This document shows positions 1-7,795 of a DNA stretch of 64,000 nucleotides, piece after piece. Source of the DNA: a candidate division WOR-1 bacterium RIFOXYB2_FULL_46_45. Its GTDB lineage: Bacteria > Margulisbacteria > WOR-1 > XYC2-FULL-46-14. Made by a program: the position numbers and the translations under genes. Below the pieces are notes generated by a model that searched no databases, was not told the origin of the DNA, and saw only the letters and a program-made list of their open reading frames with translations. The DNA lies in NCBI GenBank assembly GCA_001771585.1, contig MEUE01000001.1:124001-188000 (forward strand). Reading direction: 5' to 3'. The number at the start of each line of letters is the position of its first letter. Position 1 is the stretch's first letter.

Positions 1-577
1 TATTGTCGAGATCGGTAAAGCCGGTCGGAACCCCGGTTATATGCTGGTTTTTTCCATACAAGCTGTCGATCTTATCGAGCACATGTTTCAAGACCGAATC
101 AAGCTTGGTAAAGCCCTCTCGGGTCTTGCGCATAGCGATATTGAAAATGGTCTTTTCCGCCCGATCCAAAACCAATTCGACATTTTCCGGCTCTTCAAAA
201 GCCTCCTGGACCATAAAGGTTCCGGCCTCGATTAAACGGCGCAGGATCGCTTTCTCTTCCACAATCTTGGCGTAATATTCGATATTGGCGGCGGTCGGAA
301 CAGAGTTAATCAGGTCGGTCACATAGACCGTTCCGCCGACCGCGTCGATTCTCCCGTTCTTGCGAAGCATCTCCGAAACCGTCACCAGGTCAACCGGCTC
401 TCCCCGTTCAAAAAGATCGAGAATCGCTTCAAAGATAAAAGAGTGCGCGTCGCGGTAAAAACTGTCCGGCTTTAAAATTTCGATCCCCTTGACGATCGCG
501 GTCTTGTCGATCAGCATGGAGCCAAGGACCGATTGTTCGGCGGCTACGTTTTGGGGTGGAATCCTCTCATCTGGCAT
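1..577 (-). CDS. dnaB: replicative DNA helicase DnaB (5' part only)
   Basis: N-terminal 192 residues of the hexameric replicative helicase that unwinds DNA at the fork. The reading frame starts at the ATG at 577 (protein begins MPDERIPPQN) and runs off the left edge. The motif NVAAEQSVLGSML and the following all-alpha N-terminal domain are typical of DnaB. The last visible residues, TGVPTGFTDLD, are the family's usual lead-in to the RecA-like ATPase domain, so Walker A would lie just outside the window. The start overlaps the 3' end of mutS by 11 bases, so the two are translationally coupled and probably co-transcribed. The mutS-dnaB pairing is not a common gene order. Identification is secure for the part seen. 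Confidence 0.93.
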   Translation of the reverse strand, partial: MPDERIPPQNVAAEQSVLGSMLIDKTAIVKGIEILKPDSFYRDAHSFIFEAILDLFERGEPVDLVTVSEMLRKNGRIDAVGGTVYVTDLINSVPTAANIEYYAKIVEEKAILRRLIEAGTFMVQEAFEEPENVELVLDRAEKTIFNIAMRKTREGFTKLDSVLKHVLDKIDSLYGKNQHITGVPTGFTDLDN

Positions 578-2963
578 TGGACATATATTCTACCATAATT
601 TCTTTGGCTCGGTCGATTACTTCGTGGGGCAGACCGGCCAGTTTTGCCACCTGTATCCCGTACGACTTATCGGCAGGCCCCTCCATTATTTTATGGAGAA
701 AAGTGACGTGGTCTTTTTCGTCCAGCACCGCAACGTTTAAGTTTTTCATCCCCGGGTGTTTTTCGGCCATCGCGCAAATTTCGTGGTAGTGGGTCGCGAA
801 CATCGTCTTCGCCTTTATTTTGGTATGGATATATTCGGCCACCGCCGCCGCGATCGACATCCCATCAAAGGTGGCGGTTCCCCGCCCGATCTCGTCCAAA
901 ATTATCAAACTCTTTTCCGTGGCGTTATTTAAGATATTGGCGGTTTCGGTCATCTCAAGCATAAAGGTTGATTGTCCGGAAAAAATATCGTCCATCGCTC
1001 CAATGCGGGTAAAAACGCGGTCAACCAGGCCGACTTCCGCCTCTTTTGCGGGGACAAAGGATCCGATCTGCGCCATGAGACAAATCAAGGCAACCTGGCG
1101 CATATAAGTGCTTTTGCCCCCCATATTCGGACCGGTGATCAGAAGAAAACTTATTTCATCCGAAAGCTCAACATCATTTGGAACAAATCTGTGCTCACCA
1201 AGCATCTTTTCAACTACCGGGTGTCGACTCTCTGATAATCTGATGATCTGATGATCTGATGATCTGACCACCGGCTTGCAGTAGTTATTTGCAACCGCAA
1301 CCTCAGCAAGAGACAATAATACATCCAATTGTGCAAGAATATGGGCAGTTTGCTGTAAGCTCTTGGTATGTTTCGCCACCTCTTCACGAATTTGGCAAAA
1401 GATTTCATATTCCAGTTTCTTCATCCGATCGTCCGCATTTAAAATTAAAGCTTCCCGGTCTTTTAATTCCGGAGTGATATATCTTTCCGAATTGACCAGG
1501 GTCTGTTTGCGGATATAGTCGGACGGCACCTGGTCCAAATTGGATTTGGTGATATCGATATAATAACCGAAGACACGGTTGAAGCTGACCTTGAGCGATT
1601 TGATCCCGGTCCGCTGGCGTTCTTTTACTTCAAGTTCGGCAATCCACGCTTTCCCCTCTGTTGTCGCTTTTTTAATCTCATCAAGCTCCGCGTTATATCC
1701 CGACCTAATTATGCCCCCTTCGGTTATTTGGATGGGGGGATCGTCGATTAGTGATCCCTGGATAAAGGCAGAAAGATGTCTCACGGATTCGATATCAATA
1801 TCCATTTCTAATAATTCCGCCTTGCAATTTTTTAAAACCTCGACTATAGCAGGCAGTTTCCGCAGCGATTCTGAAAGCGCGATCAAATCCCGCGCGTTGC
1901 AGCTCTTCGCCGCCACTTTGGCTGTCAATCTCTCCACATCGGAGATCGCTTTCAATTGCTTCCCCAGCTCTTCGCGTAAAATAACCGAGTTAAAAAGTTC
2001 AAGAACCGCATCCAATCTATTTTGAATCTTTTCCGTATTCAAAAGCGGTTGTAGAATCCAGGATCTCAATAATCGTGAACCCATCGGTGTTTTGGTCTGG
2101 TCCAGCACCCAAAGCAAGCTCCCCTTGAAGCTTTTGTCACGGATAGTTTTAACCAATTCCAGGTTCCGGCGGGTGCTTGAATCGATCAACATGAAATCTC
2201 CCACCCGATACGGGTTAATCTTATTAATATGGTCAAGCGGGGTCTTTTGAGTGTCGGATAAATAATCAAGAATTGCCGCGGCGGCCTGAAGTCCGACCGG
2301 AAAATCGGTCACGCCGAAGGATTCGAGGTTGTTGATTTGAAAATGTTCTTTGATCCTTTCGGAGGCCGATTCGGAATCGTATTTATCGACGAATGTGGAG
2401 GCCGGTTTGAAACCGGCCTTTACAAAATTTTGTATCATATCCGAAACCAACAATTCGGACGGATTGATCCTATCAATTTCTTCTTTAACCTTTTGTTCCG
2501 AATCGACCTGGGTAATCTTGAATTCGCCGGTCGAGGCATCGGCGTAGGCGATGCCGTATTTCCCTTTATCAAAGGCAATTGCCATCAGGTAATTATTCGA
2601 TTTTTCGTAGAGCATGGAAGATTCTATAATCGTCCCAGGGGTATAGATTTTGATCACTTCGCGTTTGACGAGCCCCTTGGCCAAAGCAGGATCCTCTATC
2701 TGTTCGCAGATGGCGATTTTATAGCCCTTCTCTATCAATTTTTGAATATAATTTGAAGCGGCGTGGTACGGAATACCGCACATCGGCATCCGATTTTCGT
2801 CTTTTCCTCGGCCGGTTAGGGTCAGTTCCAATTCACGGGAGGCCAAAACGGCGTCGTCGTAGAACATTTCATAAAAATCCCCGAGGCGGAAAAAGAGGAT
2901 GGCATCCCGGTGCTTGGACTTTATTTCATGGTATTGGGCCACCATGGGGGTTGGTTCGGACAT
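567..2963 (-). CDS. mutS: DNA mismatch repair ATPase MutS
   Basis: Recognises base mismatches and small loops and starts mismatch repair. At 798 residues it is slightly short for MutS1 (about 850). The N-terminal mismatch-binding motif Phe-x-Glu is at residues 30-32 (GDFYEMFYDD). Connector, lever and clamp domains follow, then Walker A GPNMGGKST near residue 611 and a Walker B/signature region (LIILDEIGRGTATFDG). Two repeat-derived segments interrupt the conserved sequence: a palindrome encoding AGFKPAS near residue 183 and a tandem repeat encoding SSDHQIIRL near residue 568. Start choice: the ATG at 2963 follows a TATAAT by 6 bases with no Shine-Dalgarno; Met7 is an alternative. It follows the retropepsin-like gene by 16 bases and overlaps dnaB. 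Confidence 0.97.
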   Translation of the reverse strand: MSEPTPMVAQYHEIKSKHRDAILFFRLGDFYEMFYDDAVLASRELELTLTGRGKDENRMPMCGIPYHAASNYIQKLIEKGYKIAICEQIEDPALAKGLVKREVIKIYTPGTIIESSMLYEKSNNYLMAIAFDKGKYGIAYADASTGEFKITQVDSEQKVKEEIDRINPSELLVSDMIQNFVKAGFKPASTFVDKYDSESASERIKEHFQINNLESFGVTDFPVGLQAAAAILDYLSDTQKTPLDHINKINPYRVGDFMLIDSSTRRNLELVKTIRDKSFKGSLLWVLDQTKTPMGSRLLRSWILQPLLNTEKIQNRLDAVLELFNSVILREELGKQLKAISDVERLTAKVAAKSCNARDLIALSESLRKLPAIVEVLKNCKAELLEMDIDIESVRHLSAFIQGSLIDDPPIQITEGGIIRSGYNAELDEIKKATTEGKAWIAELEVKERQRTGIKSLKVSFNRVFGYYIDITKSNLDQVPSDYIRKQTLVNSERYITPELKDREALILNADDRMKKLEYEIFCQIREEVAKHTKSLQQTAHILAQLDVLLSLAEVAVANNYCKPVVRSSDHQIIRLSESRHPVVEKMLGEHRFVPNDVELSDEISFLLITGPNMGGKSTYMRQVALICLMAQIGSFVPAKEAEVGLVDRVFTRIGAMDDIFSGQSTFMLEMTETANILNNATEKSLIILDEIGRGTATFDGMSIAAAVAEYIHTKIKAKTMFATHYHEICAMAEKHPGMKNLNVAVLDEKDHVTFLHKIMEGPADKSYGIQVAKLAGLPHEVIDRAKEIMVEYMSNAR
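1232..1267. repeat. short tandem repeat inside mutS (CTGATGAT units)
   Basis: Four to five head-to-tail copies of an 8-base unit, CTGATGAT (first copy CTGATAAT), lie in frame in mutS and encode about 12 residues not expected in the family. Related CTGATA/ATCAG words occur inside recG (36945-36975) and between genes at 53148-53209, so this looks like one dispersed repeat family rather than chance low complexity. Confidence 0.75.
2399..2419. repeat. palindrome inside mutS
   Basis: Perfect inverted repeat with 10-base arms AGGCCGGTTT and AAACCGGCCT around a single base. It is read in frame by mutS as AGFKPAS. It is one of several palindromes in this window that sit inside conserved genes. Confidence 0.75.
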
Positions 2964-2969
2964 AAAGAA

Positions 2970-2975
2970 ATTATA
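2970..2975 (-). promoter_or_regulatory. possible -10 box for mutS
   Basis: TATAAT on the minus strand, 6 bases before the mutS ATG, with no clear -35 box at the usual distance. If used, transcription would begin at or next to the start codon. mutS may equally be transcribed from upstream with the two small genes before it. Confidence 0.35.
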
Positions 2976-2979
2976 ACAT

Positions 2980-3339
2980 TTATTTAATCAACAAGGTTTT
3001 TTTCTTAAAATCTATCTGTAGGAATTTACCTGCCAACAACCTGGTTCCCAAAAGAATTTCTTTGGCATGCGAGGACAATACTCCAACTTTACGTTTTTTT
3101 CCGTCCAATTCAACTTCTCCGATATAAACTCTCGATTCGATAATCTTGCCGTCAGCTAATTCGTACTTTTCATAACCGAGAAATTCCCATCCCGATTCAA
3201 GAATCAAATCGTGTGGAACGCTTAAAAACCCATTGAATCCCGTATCGACAACCGCCGGCTGGGATATTTTTCGGCCGTTAAAAACCAGTATTATTTCTAT
3301 AATGGGCTCTAAATCGTCGCTTATGACACCTTTAATCAT
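2980..3339 (-). CDS. retropepsin-like (clan AA) aspartyl protease
   Basis: 119-residue single-domain protein of the retropepsin-like clan AA family, whose active sites form by homodimerisation. The catalytic motif is seen as AVVDTGFNGFLSVP (Asp-Thr-Gly near residues 32-34). The flap-like and C-terminal strand LLGTRLLAGKFLQIDF also matches this family of small archaeal/bacterial proteins. No signal peptide or membrane segment, so cytoplasmic. It lies 2 bases after the 75-residue gene upstream; such pairs are common for this family, which suggests a two-component module, perhaps toxin-antitoxin-like (inference; function of the family is not established). Confidence 0.75.
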   Translation of the reverse strand: MIKGVISDDLEPIIEIILVFNGRKISQPAVVDTGFNGFLSVPHDLILESGWEFLGYEKYELADGKIIESRVYIGEVELDGKKRKVGVLSSHAKEILLGTRLLAGKFLQIDFKKKTLLIK

Positions 3340-3341
3340 TG

Positions 3342-3569
3342 CTATCTAAGCTTATGAACGGAGGGAAATCCTATTCTCAAGAAATAAAAGATTTTATTGG
3401 GATGTTGCTTCTTTGCTTTTAGCGCCGCGTCAAGAGTATCTTTTCCTATCGTATAATCGGCCGATCCCGGCTCAATCGCAATGACATCACCCTTATGTGT
3501 TTTTTCAAGCTTGGTTTTTACTTTGCTATAAATTGATTCGCTTTTTTCAATAAACCGGTCTTTAGTCAT
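3342..3569 (-). CDS. small hypothetical protein paired with the retropepsin-like gene
   Basis: 75 residues. The C-terminal half (KGDVIAIEPGSADYTIGKD ... FYFLRIGFPS) matches the pattern of small proteins often encoded beside retropepsin-like proteases; the N-terminal half is a charged helix (KSESIYSKVKTKLEK). A good Shine-Dalgarno, AAGGAGGC, sits 6 bases before the ATG, supporting the start. The gene ends 2 bases before the protease start, so the pair is one unit. No function is known to me; an antitoxin-like or accessory role is only a guess from the pairing. Confidence 0.65.
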   Translation of the reverse strand: MTKDRFIEKSESIYSKVKTKLEKTHKGDVIAIEPGSADYTIGKDTLDAALKAKKQHPNKIFYFLRIGFPSVHKLR

Positions 3570-3600
3570 TTCAATGCCTCCTTTTTACAAAATAATTATA

Positions 3601-3621
3601 GCCCTTCGACAGGCTCAGGGC
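3601..3621. repeat. imperfect inverted repeat with CCCTTCGACAGGCTCAGGG core
   Basis: A 21-base element with GCCCT/AGGGC ends between the 75-residue gene and the gene at 3684. The core is of a type seen as dispersed intergenic repeats in many environmental bacterial genomes (from memory, not checked). Confidence 0.4.
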
Positions 3622-3683
3622 AAGCAAAAAAACGCATGAAATTTTTGGCTTATCGAGACAATCGGCATTTGGACAAAGGGGTA

Positions 3684-4106
3684 TTAGCTTCCGTGATTAT
3701 AAAGATCTATCCCCGCCTTCTTCAACGCTTGTTCTGATTCTCCCGCTTCGTATTTTTTAATTACCCTATCGGCAGCTTTACATAATTGAGCGGAATGTTT
3801 TGCGCTTTGCCTATTACTTTGGAGGTTTTCTTCTACTCTATCGGAGTTACAGGAAACTGTTTTTTTAAGGTTTTTTGGATCATGAAACATATAAACCATC
3901 ACTTCATATGATTCTCGAACTTTCGGTGTTTCACAGTTTCCAAGGTCTTTCTCACATTTCAGATAAGATTTAAGCGTATCGACAGCTTTTGTTTGTGCTT
4001 TTTGTACTTCTGGGGTCAAACATTTACGTGAATCGCCTGTTTTGTTTAGGCATGCCCTATAATCCCTCATTGTCTTTACCGGATTAAACCCATTAACTCT
4101 TGTCAT
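3684..4106 (-). CDS. small Cys-containing helical protein, paralogue of the 4312 gene
   Basis: 140 residues, predicted all-alpha, without signal peptide or membrane segment. It begins MTRV like the protein at 4312-4707, and the two share an early cysteine pair spaced C-x9-C (CLNKTGDSRKC here). Four further cysteines follow, including C-x6-C (CEKDLGNC). The start is fixed by a strong Shine-Dalgarno (AGAGGAGG) 8 bases upstream. Its whole 5' leader and promoter are almost identical to those of the paralogue, so gene plus control region were duplicated and the coding parts then diverged strongly. The sigma-28-like promoter at 4171-4202 ties it to the 38394-53060 cluster. No family recognised. Confidence 0.7.
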   Translation of the reverse strand: MTRVNGFNPVKTMRDYRACLNKTGDSRKCLTPEVQKAQTKAVDTLKSYLKCEKDLGNCETPKVRESYEVMVYMFHDPKNLKKTVSCNSDRVEENLQSNRQSAKHSAQLCKAADRVIKKYEAGESEQALKKAGIDLYNHGS

Positions 4107-4107
4107 C

Positions 4108-4205
4108 TTTTTTCCTCCTCTATGGGAATGTTGTTTACTGCTCTACTGGCAGTTGCCGTCCCCTTACACAGATATTATCGTGACATCGGACAAAAAACTT
4201 GCATC
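4108..4205. repeat. duplicated leader and promoter, copy 1
   Basis: About 98 bases that recur exactly 600 bases away at 4708-4805 with about four mismatches. Read on the minus strand the block holds the -35/-10 promoter, a roughly 65-base untranslated leader with a small hairpin (ACTGC ... GCAGT) and the Shine-Dalgarno. Similarity stops close to the start codon. Confidence 0.9.
4171..4202 (-). promoter_or_regulatory. sigma-28-like promoter of the 3684 gene
   Basis: Minus strand: GCAAGTTT (4195-4202), 12 bases, CACGATAATATC (4171-4182). Same boxes and same 12-base spacing as seven other promoters in this window. Confidence 0.75.
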
Positions 4206-4236
4206 TTCCCATTCCCCCTCAAAAACAATCCCTAAT

Positions 4237-4289
4237 GCGGAAAAAGAGGATGGCATCCCGATGCTTGGACTTTATTTCATGGTATTGGG
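4237..4289 (-). pseudogene. displaced 53-base copy of the mutS 5' coding region
   Basis: These 53 bases repeat 2886-2938 (mutS codons around QYHEIKSKHRDAILFF) with a single mismatch and in the same orientation. No open frame continues it, so it is a remnant, not a gene. The bases just left of it (about 4213-4232) also resemble a stretch of pheT near 5220-5241 (TCAAAAACAATCCC), so the spacer may be a patchwork of nearby gene fragments. Confidence 0.8.
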
Positions 4290-4311
4290 GATGCGAACTC
4301 TTTTCTGGTAA

Positions 4312-4707
4312 TTAAGAAGCATGTGGATCGTCTAAGTTCTTTCCAAAATACTCCCTGGCTTTTTGATCTGTTCTCGCGGCTTCTTTTCTCTGAGCTTTTT
4401 CTTGTCTTTCGACTGTTTCTTTTATATGACAAAGATACGATTCCAAAGTTGCTGGCCCTTTTTGAGCTTTTTTACAATTTTTCAACATTGGATCTTTTGG
4501 CCAAATCTCAATAAAATTCCGCGCAGAAGCCTCAAGCAAATCAACTCCTACTATCTCTTTGCCCGGTATTTTGGCTTGCCCAGCTGCCTCCAGTCCTGCC
4601 TTATGGGCTTCTGCTTTACACTGGGTTACACCTTTTCCTCCATCAAGACACTTCTTTAATGTGACTATAGTAGCCAAAGTGAATGGTTTTAAAGAAACTC
4701 TTGTCAT
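4312..4707 (-). CDS. small Cys-containing helical protein, paralogue of the 3684 gene
   Basis: 131 residues, charged and helical, no signal peptide or membrane segment. It starts MTRVS and carries the same early C-x9-C pair (CLDGGKGVTQC) as its neighbour, then a second pair C-x14-C (CKKAQKGPATLESYLC). The C-terminal 35 residues are very rich in Lys/Glu/Arg and probably form a coiled coil. The start has the same strong Shine-Dalgarno as the paralogue. The promoter at 4771-4802 has the sigma-28-like form. Expression with the 38394-53060 set and lack of a Sec signal would fit a cargo or chaperone of that system (inference). No known family recognised. Confidence 0.7.
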   Translation of the reverse strand: MTRVSLKPFTLATIVTLKKCLDGGKGVTQCKAEAHKAGLEAAGQAKIPGKEIVGVDLLEASARNFIEIWPKDPMLKNCKKAQKGPATLESYLCHIKETVERQEKAQRKEAARTDQKAREYFGKNLDDPHAS

Positions 4708-4805
4708 TTTTTTCCTCCTCTATGGGAATGTTGTTTACTGCTCTACTGGCAGTTACCGTCCCCTTACACGTATATTATCGTGGCATCGGACAAAAAACTT
4801 GCATC
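4708..4805. repeat. duplicated leader and promoter, copy 2
   Basis: Second copy of the 98-base block described at 4108-4205. It ends 14 bases before the pheT stop codon. Confidence 0.9.
4771..4802 (-). promoter_or_regulatory. sigma-28-like promoter of the 4312 gene
   Basis: Minus strand: GCAAGTTT (4795-4802), 12 bases, CACGATAATATA (4771-4782). It lies directly behind pheT, so this gene has its own transcription start. Confidence 0.75.
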
Positions 4806-4819
4806 AGATTTTAAAAATT

Positions 4820-6739
4820 TTATTTTCGCAGTTCAACACCCAGCTTCTGAACCAACGCATCGCAGATTTTAGTATGGAGCTCGTTCACCTCTTCAACTTT
4901 CAAGGTGCGAGAAGGATCGCGGTAGGTTATCCGGTAGGCGCGGCTGTTATTATAAATATCAAATAATTGAATCTCTTCCACTAGATTGCCGCCGGTTTGG
5001 CGGATGATGGCCAGAATTGAAGAATGGGTTACCCCCTCTTTGACAAAAAAGGCGACATCCCGGTCGGTTTTGGGAAACCTGGGTAAAGGAGCGTGCTTTT
5101 TGGTTGCCGCGGCATTCTTAAGCAGAAGCTCCAGGTCGAGTTCAAAAACAAAGACCGGTTCGGTAAAATCATAGTTGCGGGCAATCGGGATCGCCAGTTC
5201 CCCCAGCCACCCGATCCCCTCCCCTTCAAAAACAATCCCCGCCGATTTACCGAGATTAAGCAGGTTGGTCTTGATCTCTTTGAATTCAAACGAACCGAAT
5301 TCGTTAAGCAGCGCGGAGACCGCCGCTTTGGTAAAAAAGAAATCGGTTTTGGTCAAAGCGCCGGCCAGCATCATCCTTTCAATATGCGGCTCCCCTTTGT
5401 AATAAACTTTTCCGATCTCAAAAATCTTCACATCGTCAACTTGATGCCTTCTATTATGATCGACGACTTTAAGGAGAGAGGGAAGCACAATCGTCCGCAG
5501 GACCGATTCCTCTTCCGTTAATGGGTTGGCAACCTTGATGAAATCCCGCAAATGCGCGTCGCGCAGTTTGAGCCGGTCGGGATACTGCGGGTCCAGGATG
5601 CTAAAAGTCTGGACTTCAAAGAGCCCCGCCCCCGCCATAATTTCCCTGGTTTTTACGCAAAGCCGGTCAAGCGGATTGTCTTCAATCTCCTGGGGAAGCT
5701 TCGCTTTGATCTTGTGGTAGCCGTAAATCCTGGCAATCTCCTCAATCACGTCAATCTCCCGCTCTATGTCTCCGGCGCGGTAAAGAGGGATCCCATTCAA
5801 AAAATTGAGGCGCTTCAAGATGGCGTCGATCTCTTTTTTGGAGAGTTCCGTCCCCAGGATGCGGTTGACCGCTTCGGTCCTGACTTTGATAATTTTTGGT
5901 TCGCGCTCAAAAGATTTCTTGTCGGCCTTAAAATCACAAATTGTCCCTTCCGCCAATTCGGTAATCAGCGCCGCGGCGGCATGGAGCGCCATTTCAACCC
6001 CTTCCCAGTCCACCCCTTTTCCAAAACGGATGGAGGATTCGGTCCGCAATTTCAAAAACTGCGACGATTTGTTGGTTGAAACCGGATCGAAAAAAGCCGA
6101 CTCAAGGAGAATATTTTGCGTCCGCTCCGAAACCTCGGATTCCTTTCCTCCCATGATCCCGGCAACGGCAATCGGACGGGTAGAATCGGCAATCACCAGA
6201 ATCGAAGGATCAAGCTTATGCTCAGTACCATCGAGAGTTTGGATTGTTTCACCTTCCGCCGCTTTTCTTACAACAATCTTGTTAACTTTGTCAAAATCAA
6301 AAGCGTGAAGCGGCTGGCCGTATTCCAGTAAAATATAATTGGTAATATCAACGATATTGTTGATCGGACGCAGACCGCAAGCCACCAGGCGTTCTTTCAT
6401 CCAATCGGGGGAATCCTTTATCTTCACCCCTTTTATCACCCGCGCCATATACCGCGGACAGAGCTTGCGCTCTTTCACTTCAATTGGAACATTCGTTTTT
6501 TCCTTAGTACTTAATACTTTGTACTTAGTACCGTGCAACTTACTGTCTAAAATCGTTACAATTTCTCTAGCAATACCTATAACAGACTGCAAATCTCCCC
6601 GATTCGGCAGGATATCAAGCTCAAGCAGTTCACCCCGCGCGGTTGTTTCGGTCCCCGCCATCGTCAGCCGCTCGGCGAGTTCTTCCGGCGAGATCTTTAT
6701 GTCGACATATTCTTTTAGCCAGCTAATCGGTATTTTCAT
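4820..6739 (-). CDS. pheT: phenylalanyl-tRNA synthetase beta subunit, lacking the N-terminal tRNA-binding OB domain
   Basis: Beta subunit of the (alpha-beta)2 enzyme that charges tRNA-Phe. Its 639 residues are far below the usual bacterial 790-800. The N-terminal KIPISWLKEYVDI is followed after about 20 residues by LELDILPNRGDLQSVIGIAREI; in the usual enzyme an EMAPII-like tRNA-binding OB domain of about 110 residues lies between these two. The B3/B4 editing region (RPINNIVDITNYILLEYGQP), B5 and the C-terminal anticodon-binding ferredoxin-like domain (PRFPKTDRDVAFFVKEG) are present. Residues 70-79 (KYKVLSTKEK) come from an inserted tandem repeat. It lies downstream of pheS, separated by 75 bases holding two palindromes. 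Confidence 0.95.
   Translation of the reverse strand: MKIPISWLKEYVDIKISPEELAERLTMAGTETTARGELLELDILPNRGDLQSVIGIAREIVTILDSKLHGTKYKVLSTKEKTNVPIEVKERKLCPRYMARVIKGVKIKDSPDWMKERLVACGLRPINNIVDITNYILLEYGQPLHAFDFDKVNKIVVRKAAEGETIQTLDGTEHKLDPSILVIADSTRPIAVAGIMGGKESEVSERTQNILLESAFFDPVSTNKSSQFLKLRTESSIRFGKGVDWEGVEMALHAAAALITELAEGTICDFKADKKSFEREPKIIKVRTEAVNRILGTELSKKEIDAILKRLNFLNGIPLYRAGDIEREIDVIEEIARIYGYHKIKAKLPQEIEDNPLDRLCVKTREIMAGAGLFEVQTFSILDPQYPDRLKLRDAHLRDFIKVANPLTEEESVLRTIVLPSLLKVVDHNRRHQVDDVKIFEIGKVYYKGEPHIERMMLAGALTKTDFFFTKAAVSALLNEFGSFEFKEIKTNLLNLGKSAGIVFEGEGIGWLGELAIPIARNYDFTEPVFVFELDLELLLKNAAATKKHAPLPRFPKTDRDVAFFVKEGVTHSSILAIIRQTGGNLVEEIQLFDIYNNSRAYRITYRDPSRTLKVEEVNELHTKICDALVQKLGVELRK
6503..6531. 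repeat. short tandem repeat inside pheT (ACTTAGT units)
   Basis: Three degenerate copies of a TAGTACTTA-type word lie in frame in pheT, at a loop where a long family-specific stretch is missing. They encode about ten residues (KYKVLSTKEK). Confidence 0.65.
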
Positions 6740-6754
6740 ATTATGCTTATAAGC

Positions 6755-6800
6755 CCCCAGAATAAATTCTGGGGAATAATCCCCACATTTTAATGTGGGG
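6755..6800. repeat. tandem palindromes between pheS and pheT
   Basis: Two perfect palindromes, CCCCAGAAT-AA-ATTCTGGGG (6755-6774) and CCCCACATT-TT-AATGTGGGG (6781-6800), joined by AATAAT. The same family occurs inside the O-antigen ligase gene (13528-13569) and at 42977-42996. It could act as a weak transcription or RNA-processing signal between the two subunit genes (inference). Confidence 0.8.
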
Positions 6801-6814
6801 TGTTTCTCTTACTC

Positions 6815-7795
6815 TCAAAATTGTTTCAAAAACCTCATGTCATTTTCAAAAAACAACCGGATATCTTTGATCCCGAATTTCAGCATCGCGATCCGCTCGA
6901 TCCCCATTCCAAAGGCATAACCGCTCCAAACTTCCGGATCATAATCGACAGCTTTAAAAACATTCGGATCGATCATCCCGCAGCCCAAAATCTCCAGCCA
7001 GCCGTCTCCCCACTCCACATCCACCTCCGCGGAAGGCTCGGTGAACGGGAAATAGCTGGGGCGGAAACGGACTTTTTTTTCTTTTCCAAAAACGGCGTGG
7101 AGAAAAGCGGTTATAACCCCTTTCAGGTTGGCGAAAGTGATGTTTTTGTCCACCGCAAAGCCTTCAATTTGATGAAAAACGGTCGAATGGGTCGGGTCTG
7201 CGTCCCGCCGGAAAACCCTCCCCGGAGCAATTACCGCGAGCGGCGGTTTTTTCTTCTCCATCACCCGAATCTGCACCGGTGAAGTGTGGGTGCGCAAAAG
7301 GGTCTCTTCTCCAACGTATAGGGTGCTCCACATGTCGCGCGAAGCGTGATGCTTGGGGATGTTGAGCGCTTCGAAATTATAATAATCGGTCTCGATATCG
7401 GGTCCGCTTTCGACAATAAATCCAAGCCGCAGAAAAATCTCTTTGACCTCTTCCATAACCTGGGTGATGGGATGTAATTTACCCCTGGCATAACCTCTGC
7501 CGGGGAGGGTCACGTCAATCGCGTCGGTTTTTATTTTCTTCTCCGTCTCAAGGTTTTCAAAAAGGGTCTTTTTTTCGGCGATCATATCTTCGATCCGCCG
7601 CTTGGCGATGTTGAGATTCTTTCCGAAAACCGGGCGTTCTTCGGGAGTTAGGTCCTTCAAATGCTGGAGCAATTCGGTGATCAAACCCTTCTTCCCCATA
7701 TAATGGACGCGGAAATTTTCCAGTTCAAGAAGGTTCTTGACCTCCGTAAGCTGTACAATCGCCTGGTTTTCTATCGCTTGAATTCTTTCAGCCAT
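6815..7795 (-). CDS. pheS: phenylalanyl-tRNA synthetase alpha subunit
   Basis: Catalytic subunit of phenylalanyl-tRNA synthetase, 326 residues, the normal length. The N-terminal coiled-coil arm (residues 1-90) leads into the class II core: HPITQVMEEVKEIFLRLGF, motif 2 FRRDADPTHSTVFHQIEGF and motif 3 GYAFGMGIERIAMLKFGI. The start at 7795 overlaps the methyltransferase gene upstream by 8 bases, so the order methyltransferase-pheS-pheT is probably one operon, an arrangement also seen in other bacteria. Confidence 0.97.
   Translation of the reverse strand: MAERIQAIENQAIVQLTEVKNLLELENFRVHYMGKKGLITELLQHLKDLTPEERPVFGKNLNIAKRRIEDMIAEKKTLFENLETEKKIKTDAIDVTLPGRGYARGKLHPITQVMEEVKEIFLRLGFIVESGPDIETDYYNFEALNIPKHHASRDMWSTLYVGEETLLRTHTSPVQIRVMEKKKPPLAVIAPGRVFRRDADPTHSTVFHQIEGFAVDKNITFANLKGVITAFLHAVFGKEKKVRFRPSYFPFTEPSAEVDVEWGDGWLEILGCGMIDPNVFKAVDYDPEVWSGYAFGMGIERIAMLKFGIKDIRLFFENDMRFLKQF

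Noticed and set aside
1232-1267. Short direct repeats that might suggest a CRISPR or direct-repeat array
   Set aside because: Units are 8 bases with no spacers and are translated inside mutS; it is a simple tandem repeat.
4108-4205. Riboswitch in the duplicated leader
   Set aside because: The two copies are conserved by recent duplication, the leader is only about 65 bases with one small hairpin, and no known aptamer is recognised.
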